Assembly (NCBI GenBank): GCA_021307315.1
Contig: JAJSPD010000038.1
Location: 248,001 to 312,000, forward strand
Source of the DNA: Bisporella sp. PMI_857
Lineage: Eukaryota; Ascomycota; Leotiomycetes; Helotiales; Helotiaceae
Length of the DNA stretch: 64,000 bases
Direction: 5' to 3'
Part shown: piece after piece, positions 22,269 to 33,025 of the stretch
Layout of the letters: every line of letters begins with the position of its first letter
Position numbering within the stretch: the stretch's first letter is position 1
Translations under genes and position numbers: made by a program
The notes under the pieces: model-generated
Seen by the model: only the letters and a program-made list of their open reading frames with translations
What the model was told of the DNA's origin: nothing
The model's database searches: none

Positions 22269-22946
22269 TCAAGACGCAACTTGCTCTTCATCTGTGCGAG
22301 TCCGACTGACGTGAGAGTCTATCTCATACTCACTGTTCTCAAGCTCGCCACCAATGAACCCTTCCATTTCGCATCCCTCGTGGGAATGCTCTATCTTCAC
22401 CAGCTCGGGGACTTCTTCAACCTTAGGTGTTTGTTCCCGGTCTTCAAAATATCCTCCAGGATTCTGCCTAGATTCAACCCTAACAGCAATGTCTGCAGCT
22501 TTCTCCATAACACCACTTAATCTCTCCCACCCTTCTTCCTCTCTATGCTCCCTCTTTTTTCCCTTTCTCCCCTCCTTCTTTGACGCTCTCTTCTCCCTTC
22601 TCTCTTCCCTCCTCTTCAACCTCTCCACCTCATCCTCCAGCACCATCGTATACTTCGCCAGCCCATAAACCAGCGTGCAAACCGTCACTCCACCAACCAC
22701 CCAGCATGCTGTCCTTGTCAGCTTACCTAAGCGATCCAGAAGCGTTTGTTCACGTGCGGCTTGTATTGTTGTTTCTAAGGACCCGATCCGCGTATTGAGT
22801 GTTGAGAGGGCGGTGACGCGCTTTTCAAAGTTGTCAAGAGCCGAGATGGCAGCGACTTGAGAGTCAATTTTGGATAGGCGGTCATTGGTGGCTTGGAGGT
22901 GGAAGATGATGTCAGTCGCTGAGGGAGATTTTGCAAAGATTGGCAT
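22269..22946 (-). CDS. Coiled-coil protein with one central membrane helix (unknown)
   Basis: A single exon of 225 residues starting MPIFAKSPSATDIIFHLQATNDRL. Residues 12-70 form heptad-like helix (LSKIDSQVAAISALDNFEKRV and LNTRIGSLETTIQ). One hydrophobic segment follows at about 82-100 (ACWVVGGVTVCTLVYGLAKY). Then comes a highly charged Arg/Lys/Glu helix (KRREERREKRASKKEGRKG) and an acidic tail. This order suggests a tail- or mid-anchored organelle protein with both ends able to self-associate. The family is not recognised. No signal peptide is seen. The plus-strand frames in this stretch are pyrimidine-rich shadows of the charged helix. Confidence 0.65.
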   Translation of the reverse strand: MPIFAKSPSATDIIFHLQATNDRLSKIDSQVAAISALDNFEKRVTALSTLNTRIGSLETTIQAAREQTLLDRLGKLTRTACWVVGGVTVCTLVYGLAKYTMVLEDEVERLKRREERREKRASKKEGRKGKKREHREEEGWERLSGVMEKAADIAVRVESRQNPGGYFEDREQTPKVEEVPELVKIEHSHEGCEMEGFIGGELENSEYEIDSHVSRTRTDEEQVAS

Positions 22947-24182
22947 TTTAAAGGATTCTATTGGCGTGGCTTATGTATAATCCCTGCGGAGGCGATATTT
23001 TTCATAGTAGCCGGAGTGGTTGTTTTGTGACAGAAGATGTATTTGTGGTTTTAATGAGCAAATTATTGTCGAGCTCTTTTCTAATTTTACGAGGACTTAT
23101 ATATACCAAAACAGCTAATAAGCTAGGCAAAGGCCGTCAGTGCCGAATACATGAACGAGTCCAAACCTCCCACACTAAAGGTGCTGCCTAAAACTAGGCC
23201 GTCGCAGTTGTGGCGCTTACTCTATTCTTGGTGGATACAGTGGATCAGGGAGGACGCACTCCACGAGGGCCACTTCGGCGTAACCTTTTCCATTGGTAGC
23301 TTATCGTTCAGGAGCTCTTGCCATTGTATCTTGACGATTCAGAAGAAAGGCATCTGTAGTTAGCGAGGCCCCCTAATCGAGCAAGGACGACAATTAGAAT
23401 AGCTTTTGGACAAGGTAATAGAATTTCCAACCAGTGCATGCTATTCCATGGTCATTGTAGTATAGACTGCGTTTTCGCAAGCAAAACCTCCCCAATGTTT
23501 ATTTATCCAAAGTTTTCCGTGGTTAATCTCTTGAATAGCCCACCGCTCTGTTCTTCTAAGGCTCTATTCACTGTCGTATGACGCCTACAAAATTCACTGC
23601 ATCTCAACGTATGGTATGAAATAACGACCTTACGCTTAAACATCGCATGACATAACTACCATACACTTAAAACATAAAATCGGATAATAGAACATGGCAA
23701 TTGATCAAATTTAAAATCGCAATTAGAAATCAGGTATTAGCTTGTGAGGAATACTTAAAAAAATCAGAGCAATACGCTTCTAGCTGACTTTCCTGGCCGA
23801 CTTAATGAACCTGACTGGTATAACTAACATTTCTGGCTAACGCTTCTGGCTAGTTGTATTGCAATACAGCTACTTGTTACAGTGCACTTATACTTTAGCA
23901 TGACTAAGGCGGTTTGTTGGGGATAAGAGGTTAACCAGGGAAGTTGACCAGTCTGCAGCAAAGTACTGTTTCTAATTTTTCAAGTATTTCACAGGCTGTG
24001 GTAATAATCGATATGCTTGAATATGAAGAATGGGGAACGGAAGTGATTCCAATCTGATCGTATCATATGATATAGAACAAGAAGCCGTTTCGCTTGGGGT
24101 CTCACCTTCAGGTAGTACAAATTCAGCACTTTCTCCAAATCCTCATAATCCTTGTGTCCGAAAACGTGCAGGATAAAGCAAG
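22947..24182. other. AT-rich gene-less spacer
   Basis: Short frames only (for example 23151-23363 +), with no family resemblance. No tRNA or repeat found. Confidence 0.55.
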
Positions 24183-24921
24183 CTAATCCAACCATGCCGG
24201 TCTACGGCGGATGGACTTCCCGCATTGCCTAGCCACAGCTGGTATTCCTAAAAGACACAGGTGTGTGGTTGTCCTGTATGAGTCCTCGTGGACCCCACGA
24301 AACAGAACTAGGCTGCGCACCAACAAAAGCTGGACCTGGACCAGCGCGAACGTATAAAATCGCCTCCTTATCCTTCCACCAGCTAGTCCAGCCAAGTTTT
24401 CCCTGCCAGTCTGTCATGCCACCTCTGTAGCGAGGCGTCAGCAGAAGAAGAATGTCTTCAACTTAAGCACCAATAGGCCTGAGGGCAAATTCGAGTTTAC
24501 CCTTTGCTGGGTCATCTAGACGGATCGAAAATTAGTCTGCTAGTATCATATGTCTTTGTCACGATGATCTAGCTTCTGGGGATGTAGTGTGGCATGTTTG
24601 ATTGCGTATTTGATGAGTCGGGAAAACACTTCAACCTATGACAAATGATTCTGGTGCAACTCCGGCGCCAGTAAGTAAAATGCACTGTGTGAGAGTATTG
24701 CTGTACCAGTATCCTGCGCTACTCAAGGATAACTTGAACTCCTTCTGGAGCGGCTGATACGCCTTGGTGGTGTCGCTTGCCTGGTTGTGGATTTTGAAGA
24801 ACCTGGTGACTTGTTTAGCAGATTTCCAAATATTCCTCCCTGTTGGGCTGTCCATCGAATTTCCAAACGTTGTCCCTTGCAAATAACCAAGAGAGATTAA
24901 TGTCGGTGCTACGACTTTCAA
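24183..24921 (-). pseudogene. Unidentified degenerate or heavily spliced coding sequence
   Basis: Several minus-strand blocks have protein-like composition but do not join into one frame. 24921-24631 includes GTTFGNSMDSPTGRNIW and KEFKLSLSSAGYWYSN. About 24530-24430 reads DDPAKGKLEFALRPIGA. 24417-24229 reads GKLGWTSWWKDKEAILYVRAG and PGPAFVGAQPSSVSW, ending with a stop at TSCG. 24195-23989 reads FGHKDYEDLEKVLNLYYLK. Tryptophan-rich and Gly/Pro-rich wording suggests an extracellular or enzyme domain, but I cannot name it. Stops between the blocks make either unrecognised introns or decay possible. Confidence 0.35.
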
Positions 24922-25599
24922 ATATGACCAACTTGCTCGAATATATACTACGAGCCTGGCTGAACGCTCGGGGCTCGATTTCTTGAATAAAACTACTAAG
25001 TAATTTTTCTACAATACAATAGTGTTGATAAGTTTTCGTAAAAACTCATTTTTTGAAAAAATCTTTTGCAATACTTATTAAACTTAGTGTCTTGATAAAA
25101 CAAAGTATATACTACACTAGCCTTCTGTGTGTTAAAAGATCGTTCTACCAAAAACAGTGCTTTCACTGGTTCTCATTACTCGCCCCGACTTCGACTCTCT
25201 AATTAAATCTAGCTGCTGCAACTTTTCGCTACCAAGAATATCCGTGCAGTGGTTTTTTTGGCAGCCGCTATCAAGTTAAAAGCCACTGCTTATCTTTGTA
25301 TAATGCCCCAGAGTATGCTTCGTCTCATGGTTTTGAAGATTACAAACATAAACGAATCATGTGGATGGCGGCAGAGGCTCAAGGGTCACGTGAATCTTTG
25401 AACCTCAAGCTACTATGGCATGGGCTGATCCGGACGAATGCGTGTCACGGCACCCTGGCAGCGATGAAAAACTATGGGCCATTTCAATTATTGGCTCACC
25501 AGAAACTGGCTATAGAAATCACGGGTCGAAAGTTCCACGACGAGTCCGATCCTAGATTAGACTTTCCCCTTTGCATGCCCTCCACCTTGCGCAGCAGAA
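24922..25599. other. Gene-less spacer with a doubtful plus-strand frame (25296-25775)
   Basis: The 159-codon plus-strand frame lacks any domain and overlaps coding-like sequence on the other strand at its 3' end, so it is not called as a gene. Confidence 0.5.
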
Positions 25600-26171
25600 T
25601 CACAGCATACGTCTACAGAAACGTGCCATATACTCTTCCGCTGATTCACCGAAAATCTCTCCCTTCTCATCCTCATCAAAATATAGACGGGATATCCGGC
25701 CTTCTTGGTCGTCGTTCTCCTTTGCCGATTCTTCAGCACAAAATCCCCTGCGATCGATCTGATAGTCTAAGCTAACATCCGCATTCAGAAAAGTAGTATC
25801 TTCATCCAGACAGGCTGGACGCCTTCCTGTATGGGCTTCCTCCGAGTCATGAGAATCAGCCTAGTCCTATGCACCATGCCATGAACGACGGGCAGTCCGG
25901 GAGTGCACTGTCCAACTCGTCGCCTCTCTTAATTACAGTCTTTTGGTCAAGAAGGGGAAACAGCGGATCGTCTGTTTAGGGACGAAGGATTCCGTAGATC
26001 GAGCGGCCGACAAACGCTCAAGACCAACTCGGTGCGACGAAGTTGTCTGCTGCTCCCTCCAAATCTTCGCGCATGGGCTTCGGGTCCACAACAAGCCGCA
26101 TAGAGTCCTGATACTTCAGTTCTAGGTAGTTGTACAAAGCAACCTCGTGGTATAAAATGTATTATTTCTTC
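25600..26171 (-). pseudogene. Unidentified coding blocks, probably a gene remnant
   Basis: Two minus-strand blocks look coding. The first (about 26150-26018) reads YHEVALYNYLELKYQDSM, then RLVVDPKPMREDLEGAAD and NFVAPSW before a stop. The second (25860-25600, 87 codons, preceded by an ACTAG acceptor-like site) reads DSHDSEEAHTGRRPACLDED, YQIDRRGFC and LYFDEDEKGEIFGESAEEYM, ending CRRML. Both are acidic and soluble. The 157 nt between them contain stops and no perfect donor. They may be two exons of one truncated gene lying just downstream of the UNC93-like gene. I do not recognise the family; a transposon-derived origin is possible. Confidence 0.35.
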
Positions 26172-26279
26172 GTTCCTATAGTACAACCATCTAAAGTCTA
26201 ACTTCTAACCATGTAACCATTCTATCGCTAGGGCATCTAGTAAAACTCTATTACAAATCACAAATCAGTTTTCTTTAGC

Positions 26280-27729
26280 TTACGCAGCCGTCTTAGGTGC
26301 TGATGAAGTCTCCACGTCAGATTGCTTCGCGACATCTTCCTCCGTCACCGTGACCTCGTGGCTATGCTCCAGCTCGGAGAGCACGATCCAGGTAGGGAAG
26401 ATGCAAAGAACCGTGATGCCGAAGTTGAGTCCAATGCTGACGAAATGATTTGCGTTGCCTTGGGATTGCATCCTATATCATGTCAGCGCTTTCAAGCGTA
26501 AAATTAGACGATGCAATGAGAACTTACGCCCAAGCAACAGTCTGTCCCAGCGCCTCAACTCCTCTTAAAATTCCAGTGTGGTGAGACAGACTCGATAGAT
26601 CAGTCGCATACTGTCCGACGACCCAGTACAAAAATTGCTGGAATGCTTGGCCTCCGAACTGCCAGAAGAATACCAATGCGTAGGCGCTTCCGAAGCCTCC
26701 CTTGAACCAATCAAAGACCACGTCCGTTTCGCTATCGTAGAATCTCTTTTGCAAGATAGTGGCCCAGATCCAGGTTCCGATCAAAATAGTGACGATGGAG
26801 AGGAAGGCGATCTTGGCACGGGTCTTAATATGGATAGACTGCCGATCGAGCAGGGAAGCGATGAGGAATGAAGAGAAGATTCCCGCGAAGTTGGTGAAGA
26901 ACGAAGAGAAGGCGCGAGAGCGGACGGTGAAATAGGTAGTTAGCCACGTGCTGACAAATCCGTTGTAAAAGTAACTGATGAAGAACGCAGGAAGCAGTAA
27001 CAGGATTCTTCGCGAGCCGAATAGGGAGAACACGGCCTTGAACTCGGCGGCCCAGGTAGCTTGCTTGTTCGTCACGATCCGGGTGCCGTCTTTGCGCCAT
27101 ACTCTCTCAGCGGGAGAGAGGAGGAGGGCGATGGGGAGGCCGAGACACATGATCACGATGAAGACGATATATGTTGCGGACGATACCGAGCCAGTGGTTT
27201 TCTGGTTGGCGTTCAATCCCAGGTTGGTGGCTCCTCCGACGATTGGCCCAGCAGCTTTTGCAGTCTGCCAGATAGCCAGATAGAATGCTCGGTCTGAGGG
27301 AGATGGATACCCGATGATGATTGCCGCCTCAGCCGCCCAAAAGAACCCAGCACTGATACCGCAGATTGCACTGCCGAATAACATAAATCCTGTGCTGCTT
27401 GTTTTGTTGTTGGTATACAGGCCTGCGCCATATAACGGATAGCCGATCGCTCCCAGCGCAAGACCGTGTTTCAGCCCGATGCGGTTGTTGATCGCTCCAG
27501 CGGCTACGCAGAAAATCGCAAATAATCCATAAACCAAAGCGTTGGCTGCGGAAACCGCAAATGGCTTTGCGGCTCCTCCTGCTCCTAGACCTCCCAAGGC
27601 ATCCCACATACCAGGCGCGGTGAAGGAGACGCAGCTCGCGACGAGGATCTGGAACGGTATGGAGCGGAACCAGCTGTGCTTCTTTATGGGGCCCGCTTCA
27701 TGAGCGGAAACTGATGAGGGGGAACTCAT
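26280..27729 (-). CDS. UNC93-like major facilitator protein
   Basis: Two exons (27729-26528, 26472-26280) give 464 residues. The start at 27729 (MSSPSSVSAHEAGPIKKHSW) is preferred over the in-frame ATG at 27804, which adds 25 atypical residues. About eleven to twelve hydrophobic helices are visible, beginning with SIPFQILVASCVSFTAPGMW, then the family's ALGGLGAGG loop, VYGLFAIFCVAAGAINNRIG and ISAGFFWAAEAAIIIGYP. Later segments include LVFFWQFGGQAFQQFLYW and GILRGVEALGQTVAWA. The intron (GTAAGT donor, ATAG acceptor) lies in the last third and joins WAM to QSQGNANHFVS, followed by a final helix and an acidic tail. UNC93-like (former DUF895) fungal proteins are plasma-membrane or vacuolar transporters of unknown substrate. 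No neighbour suggests a substrate. Confidence 0.88.
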
Positions 27730-29006
27730 GGTGGTGGGAGATGGATGCCGAGAGCTTCTGGAAAAAACGAAGAATACAGATGCACGACGACAAAGAGTGG
27801 GCAAGCTATCATGAAGTTATATGCAAATTCGCCGTAAGCCATGATGATTAGGTTTTTTTTTCTTTTATTTTTTTCTTCTCTCTTTGGTACATTTACCTTT
27901 CGCGTAGCGGCGGCGAAATAGAATTGCGTGCTTCGGCGACAAAAAGTTTTTGATATTCTAGGGTGGATAGGTTTTAGTCAAGGTTTGCAAGGATGGGATA
28001 TAAAGTCAGTCTCGGTTATCTCAGGGGTTCCCACAGAGCCGCTTTCACGTGACCATATAGGGATCTAGATGGTCCTGCTGGATAGTTAGTTACCATGTTG
28101 CGATAGTTAGCGATATTGCGTCATTTTATTCTTTGCATTTTTGGGATGAATTAGGAAAAATGAGACACTGATTACACGTTCTGGAGTGATTATTTGGGTT
28201 ATTTTTACGGTGTTAGGTAATAGATCCATATATCTGAAATCGCAAACGAATTCACAAACGCCCGCTATTATACATATATCAAAAGTTCGATCCGGGTATA
28301 TGGATTTCAAATAACTTTAGAGCTTTTATGCAAACTGGACTCATTCTACATGCAATCGATCTTTCGCTACGCTGAGATATGCCCAGGGACGAAGCGCAGA
28401 TTTGCTTTCAAATGTCCATCGAAACAAGTTGCTATTGCTGTCTAAACTTCGAGTCACCGTTAAATCTTACTACTACCATTAAATAAAATTATCTTCTTTA
28501 AAATTATCAAACCTTTGTTGTTTTCCCCGTAGTACTATATTAACGAGTAAATATCCACTTTCCAACTCACATAACTGACATCATACCGGATGCTTACGCG
28601 TAAATTAACGCATATATATAATCAATAATATGTTCAGAACTTTTAGCTGCTAAATAGTAAGAAACTTTACTTCCCTCGGTACGCATAGCAAGATGCCATA
28701 GCAAACTGGCGCGAGAAGTGCAACAATAATTTGCCACTTTAACCTACGGTCCCAGGTTCAAATATAATACACACGGTCAAGGAGAGTACTATAAACAAAG
28801 GAGCGTGACATTTTAGCTTTTTTCCCCTATTAGCTTTAAGTTTTTTATCCCCCAAAACACTACAATACAAAGCGACAACAAACTAACCATACCTCTGACG
28901 ACGACAATGTCTTTTCCCAGCCATAAGTCAGCCATAAATCGCATACAACACCACCTCAATACCTTAGCAACTCAGCATACCGATCCATGAAATCGAGATT
29001 CAAGAA
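27730..29006. other. AT-rich gene-less spacer
   Basis: Promoter side of the UNC93-like gene (T-rich tract near 27850), then AT-rich sequence. A 27-codon plus-strand frame at 28907-28990 (MSFPSHKSAINRIQHHL) is too short to call. Confidence 0.5.
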
Positions 29007-29628
29007 TCAAGATTCGAAATTCAAAAATTGCAAGCATCCACAAAGCACATAAGCCCGCACATCACGCTCCATATCATCAATACCATCCTTCGCCCAAACC
29101 CCTAGATTCGCCACATCAGGAAACCGAAACTCTCCCCCCCCCTTTTTCCTTTCCAACTTTTCCACCACCCACCATCCTCACAAACCCGTGATCCGGCGCA
29201 AAACATGCGGATTCAACGGTCCGCCGCGAACTCAACCCCCTTTTTTTAAAAAAAATAAATAAACAAATAAATAACAAAAAACCACCATCCTGGAAGTGAA
29301 AACCAACCTAAAGAGCGAGGAGGTTCCCACGCACAGGAATCCCAGCTTGAAGCTGTGCCTCCGCGACGAAAACGGCGTGAACGATCCCCCCCCCCGTTTC
29401 GAGGCGCGCTTCGTAATGCCCAGCCCATGGAAACGGGCTTGTGCACGCCGAATATATCCTCGACTTCTCTCCCCCTTGCGCGATCGTGTGGGTATTTAGC
29501 CGCTTGATACGAGGGTATCGAGAATCGATAATGATCGGTGCCAAACCGTTGTTGAGATGTTCTATTAACGGGGTTGGAAAGGCGTAGAGCCTAGAGTGGT
29601 GGGGATGTTCTGGGATGCGTTTAGTCAC
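29007..29628 (-). pseudogene. Unidentified coding-like sequence interrupted at poly-G tracts
   Basis: Minus-strand translation gives protein-like stretches in different frames. The upstream part (29628-29308) reads IIDSRYPRIKRLNTHTIAQG, EKSRIYSACTSPFPWAGHYE, ETGGGIVHAVFVAEAQLQ. The downstream part reads FAPDHGFVRMVGGGKVGKEK in one frame and, after a nine-G tract (29134-29142), continues in another as EFRFPDVANLGVWAKDG, DDMERDVRAYVLCGCLQFLN to a stop at 29007-29009. A ten-G tract (29386-29395) lies inside the upstream part. The frame changes coincide with G homopolymers, so sequence error or decay are both possible. An AT-rich gap (29235-29290) could be an intron. The family is unknown. Confidence 0.4.
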
Positions 29629-30103
29629 GTGATGGTTGCTTGTGGATGGGATGGGAGATGTGGATAGGATGGGAAATGGCGATAGGAGATGGTGTAGAAA
29701 GGAGGGGCGGAATAGCTATGTTGATTTATGGTGAAGACTGGTATGATGGGGTGGTAATGGCACGACTCTGTGGAGAAGTAGAGGACGGGGATCTGATCTT
29801 CACGATATGATGAATGCGACGGCTTAGGGGACTCAGAATGCAGATCATCGTTCAGTACTGTACGAGGAGGCTGAAGAATCAAGAATTTAGAAAGTTTGGT
29901 TCATTAAGCATCATATCCCTAACTAATCCAATCCAGTCCAGCCCAGTCCAGTCCGATCCACAACACCATACCTTACCCAGCCATTCATCAAATCCATATA
30001 TCGTCAAACTTAATTGCTCCATTTAGGATCAACCTTCTTTCTGCAAAATCATATCATCAGCCACTATTAACTTTAACATCAACATGTTACGACGCCATCA
30101 ACT
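29629..30103. other. Spacer, 3' flank of the small conserved gene
   Basis: A frame at 29882-29625 (minus, MILQPPRTVLND) may be the 5' side of the degenerate coding sequence downstream, but nothing confirms it. Confidence 0.4.
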
Positions 30104-30589
30104 CTAGTTAGAGTATTTCGGGTCGACCTTCGAGCTAACCACGACGCAGCGTCAGGCGTGTACTAGAGATATACACATGGCGTCTTGCATGGAAGGGATG
30201 GAGGCAGCGTGAGGAAGGGAAAGAGAAACATACCCAGTGAACTTCTCGTAGGCGGTGCGGGCTCCATCGGTGATCTTCTCGTCGGTGCCGGGAGCGAAGT
30301 CATGGCCCGTCTTCTTGGAGATGAAGTCGAATGCTACGCTGATGGTTAGCTTTCCGCGCGGGGATGGAGGTGGGAGGGTGCGGGACGGAGATGGGGGAGG
30401 GGGGGGAGGGGGAGTTGAAGGGGGACGGCTGAGCCATGATGGCGTACCCTTATCTCCGTAGTCTTGCTTCTGGTCGGTAGGAGCTTGACCTCCCTGGGCG
30501 GGAGGGTTCTGTTGATTGTTGCCGGTGTTGGCAGAGTTGCTGGAGCCAGCACCGCTCAAAGTCTGCTTTGCCTTGTTGAGGAAGTCCAT
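30104..30589 (-). CDS. Small conserved hydrophilic fungal protein, 90 residues
   Basis: Three exons (30589-30448, 30333-30234, 30134-30104) give 90 residues. Translation starts MDFLNKAKQTLSGAGSSN, passes a Gln/Asn/Gly-rich linker, then reads QKQDYGDK-AFDFISKKTGHDF, EKITDGARTAYEKFTG and ends SKVDPKYSN. I recall a widespread family of short fungal proteins with this layout (MDFLNK start, KKTGH, ITDGAR.AYEK.TG, DPK.SN end), often highly expressed under stress or stationary growth, but function is unknown. The unspliced frame contains a proline-rich segment that is intron 1 (30334-30447). Intron 2 is 30135-30233. The last exon is only 31 nt, and its predicted ending exactly matches the family, which supports the model. 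No signal peptide is seen. Confidence 0.85.
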
Positions 30590-31636
30590 TTCTGCAAATT
30601 ATGGAATTGGTTTGGAGTGGGTGGAAATAGATACGGTGGTGTTGATAGGGGAGTGAAGATAATGAAAAAAGAGAGTTAAAGGAAAGGAGGGGTAAGCTCA
30701 GGTCTTATATTCGCAACGGAAAGCTCTCTTCCCTACAAGCCTCTCCACGCTAGCAGCTATGTTCTCATATTAGCGCAATTCACTCGCGGTATGGTCGCGG
30801 GCTTGGATATTTCATTCTCAGGTTGGTTGCGATGCGATATGGGGTTCAGCTGTGTTGGATTCTGTATCTAACTGTTTGCATGGGGGGAGGGGGAGGTATG
30901 GCGGGGTCAACCTACGTCATTTATTCTGCCCCCTTCCATCTGTTTACAGGTTTCTATGAAACTTACCCTGGAAGCACCCATCTTTTGATTCTGAACAGAG
31001 TACAGCATGGGCACAGCAGATTATTTTTGGAGGATTATAGGTACAACAGGTGTAACATGTTTCGACAGCCGGAAATCAAGCTTTCAGAGTCGGCTTACAA
31101 TATAGTATGTCTTTTAATGGCCCTGAGTTGGAGGGGAAATGTCTAAGGTCGGATCTGCCGTGAACTAGTCTGGATTTCTGAGCACTATTGCCACGCTATA
31201 TAATCATGGAGGCTTCTTTTATTTGGATCCATTGGACTGCTGGACGGGAAGTTCAATTGCTTTTGCGGAGGATGGTTGATGGTGTGCATCTGTGGGCCAT
31301 ACATCAGAAAAGGCCTTTTGCATGGGGTCGAGACCATGCTTTAAAGGTGCTGCATGCAAACCTCAGGCTCTAAGACAAAAATGCCGCATGGAAACTTGAG
31401 CGAATGCAACTCGTTCGAGATAGGCGCATTTTCAAGTGCGATGTTTCAGCTTTCTTCTGCTGCTGCCCAAGGCAAGCGTTGAATTCTGGTTGGTGTTGTG
31501 CCTTTGCTTCTTAGATCCATGCTCATCCAGTCATCAACAAACTACCAAATCCTTCGCAATTCTACAAAATTTCCTTGCAGTATTTACGCAACAATATTTG
31601 TAGAGTGGTTATAGATACGCAGGTGTTGAGATGATG

Positions 31637-31864
31637 CGAGATGTGAGAGCCGCAGAAATGCATCGAATCCAATATGACGGGTTCATTGTATTGGATCTCC
31701 ATTACGTGAAGGGGTTTGTGTCTCCATCCACGTTGACGGCCCCAGTTGCTGCAATGCTTATACAAACATGTGCTGAGTAGCTACCAATACGGAAGTATCG
31801 AGATATAAGAGCCACGGAAGCCAATCGAAATTCATTGTGACATAGGTCATTGCACCGTATCTGC
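31637..31864 (+). repeat. Diverged direct repeat, about 66 nt (31637-31702 and 31799-31864)
   Basis: Both copies start CGAGAT(G/A)T(G/A)AGAGCC(G/A)C(A/G)GAA and continue through ATCGAA, TGAC and TCATTG(T/C)A to TATTGGATCT/CCGTATCT. By eye they match at roughly 70%, and many mismatches are transitions. Confidence 0.5.
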
Positions 31865-32981
31865 AGATATGTTCCATAGGAAGAGAAGATCGATTGTGTC
31901 AGTCATGGAAGGATGAAGCTGCGGCTGAGAAACACTGTTTTGTCTTGCTATGTCTCGACAGTCTCTAGGACTCTCTATTGGAAGCGTTTGCTAATAAAAA
32001 AAAAATAACCTTGGAAGGCATAATGCGAGAGTGTCGTGCAACCCACCATCAAGCTTGACATGAAGGACGTGTTGGAAGGCATGTCACACACTCACCCTGA
32101 GAAGTCAAACCACGTGGGAATGATGACTGCAGCGGCTTCGGGAGCCGCAAATGACAAGTACGAAAGGGCCTTACGGAGGTTATAAACATCCAATGGGATA
32201 GATCTGAGGCTCTAGGAATGGCTTGTTGATATTACACAATATGCAGCCATCAAAAAGAGATCCGCATGTGGATGGTGACCTCTTTCAATTGTTTGGGTGG
32301 TGGTCATCGCGGCTAGAGCACCCAATCACCGGTCTGGGGAGAGTACTGAGTATGTTGCAGTGCATACGTGCCAGGGGGTGGGATTGGAAAAATGAACGAT
32401 TTCTCTTGAATCCTGAACGTTCAGGTTGAAAGCTCCCAACGACTGTGGGAGTGAGGCACATCCGAATGGAATATGGAAGCCAACAGTCTCCTGCATGCTT
32501 TAGCAACGGGTAAAACGTGGCAAGATAGTTCCATCCAGAGCGGAATGCTGCACGATGGTTCTCCCATGGTAACTTGAAGCCCCCATTCTGTTAGCCACGC
32601 TGCACGAGTCGTGTTTTCGGGTCGTGTTGCGAGATCTTTTAATTATCCCCTTTTCCCAAAGACAGACAATGCCGGGACAGATCTGCCGACAAGCAGAATG
32701 CTTTCATAGATAGAGTACGGGAGGAAGTCTGACATGCATCCGATGGAAGCTGGTGATGGCCTTGATGGGATCTCATTATATGGTGATTGGCAAGATGGGA
32801 CCCAGACTGGGGCTTGGAGGTGCATTTACAAGGTATATACAAGTTACTACTGTACATACAGGGTACATGGCATGCAGTGCAAGCAGGAGGAGGAGGAGGA
32901 TGGCCTGAGTCGAAAGCTAAAAGGGCCATTTTTAGGGGTGGGCTTGGGGCTTGGTCGACGGTTAGCTAGGGCCGGTTACAG

Positions 32982-33025
32982 GACAGTACTAGTGTACAGC
33001 ACAGCACAGTACAGCACAGTACAGT
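32982..33025 (+). repeat. Short tandem repeat of CAGTACAGCA-like units
   Basis: Repeated ACAGCACAGT/ACAGTAC units. It is followed at 33037-33070 by CTAGGG/TTAGGG-like repeats (GGGCTTGCTAGGGTTTGTTA) that are not true telomere repeats. Confidence 0.6.

Noticed and set aside
22354..22668. Plus-strand Ser/Pro/Leu-rich frame
   Set aside because: Shadow of the charged coiled-coil region of the minus-strand gene.
25296..25775. 159-codon plus-strand frame
   Set aside because: No family resemblance; the opposite strand looks more coding over the same bases.
28755..28775. B-box-like CCAGGTTCAAAT near 28755
   Set aside because: No pairing T stem or acceptor stem around it, so it is not a tRNA.
30334..30447. 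Proline-rich segment of the unspliced small-protein frame
   Set aside because: It is bounded by good GT and AG sites, and its removal restores a conserved family sequence, so it is an intron.
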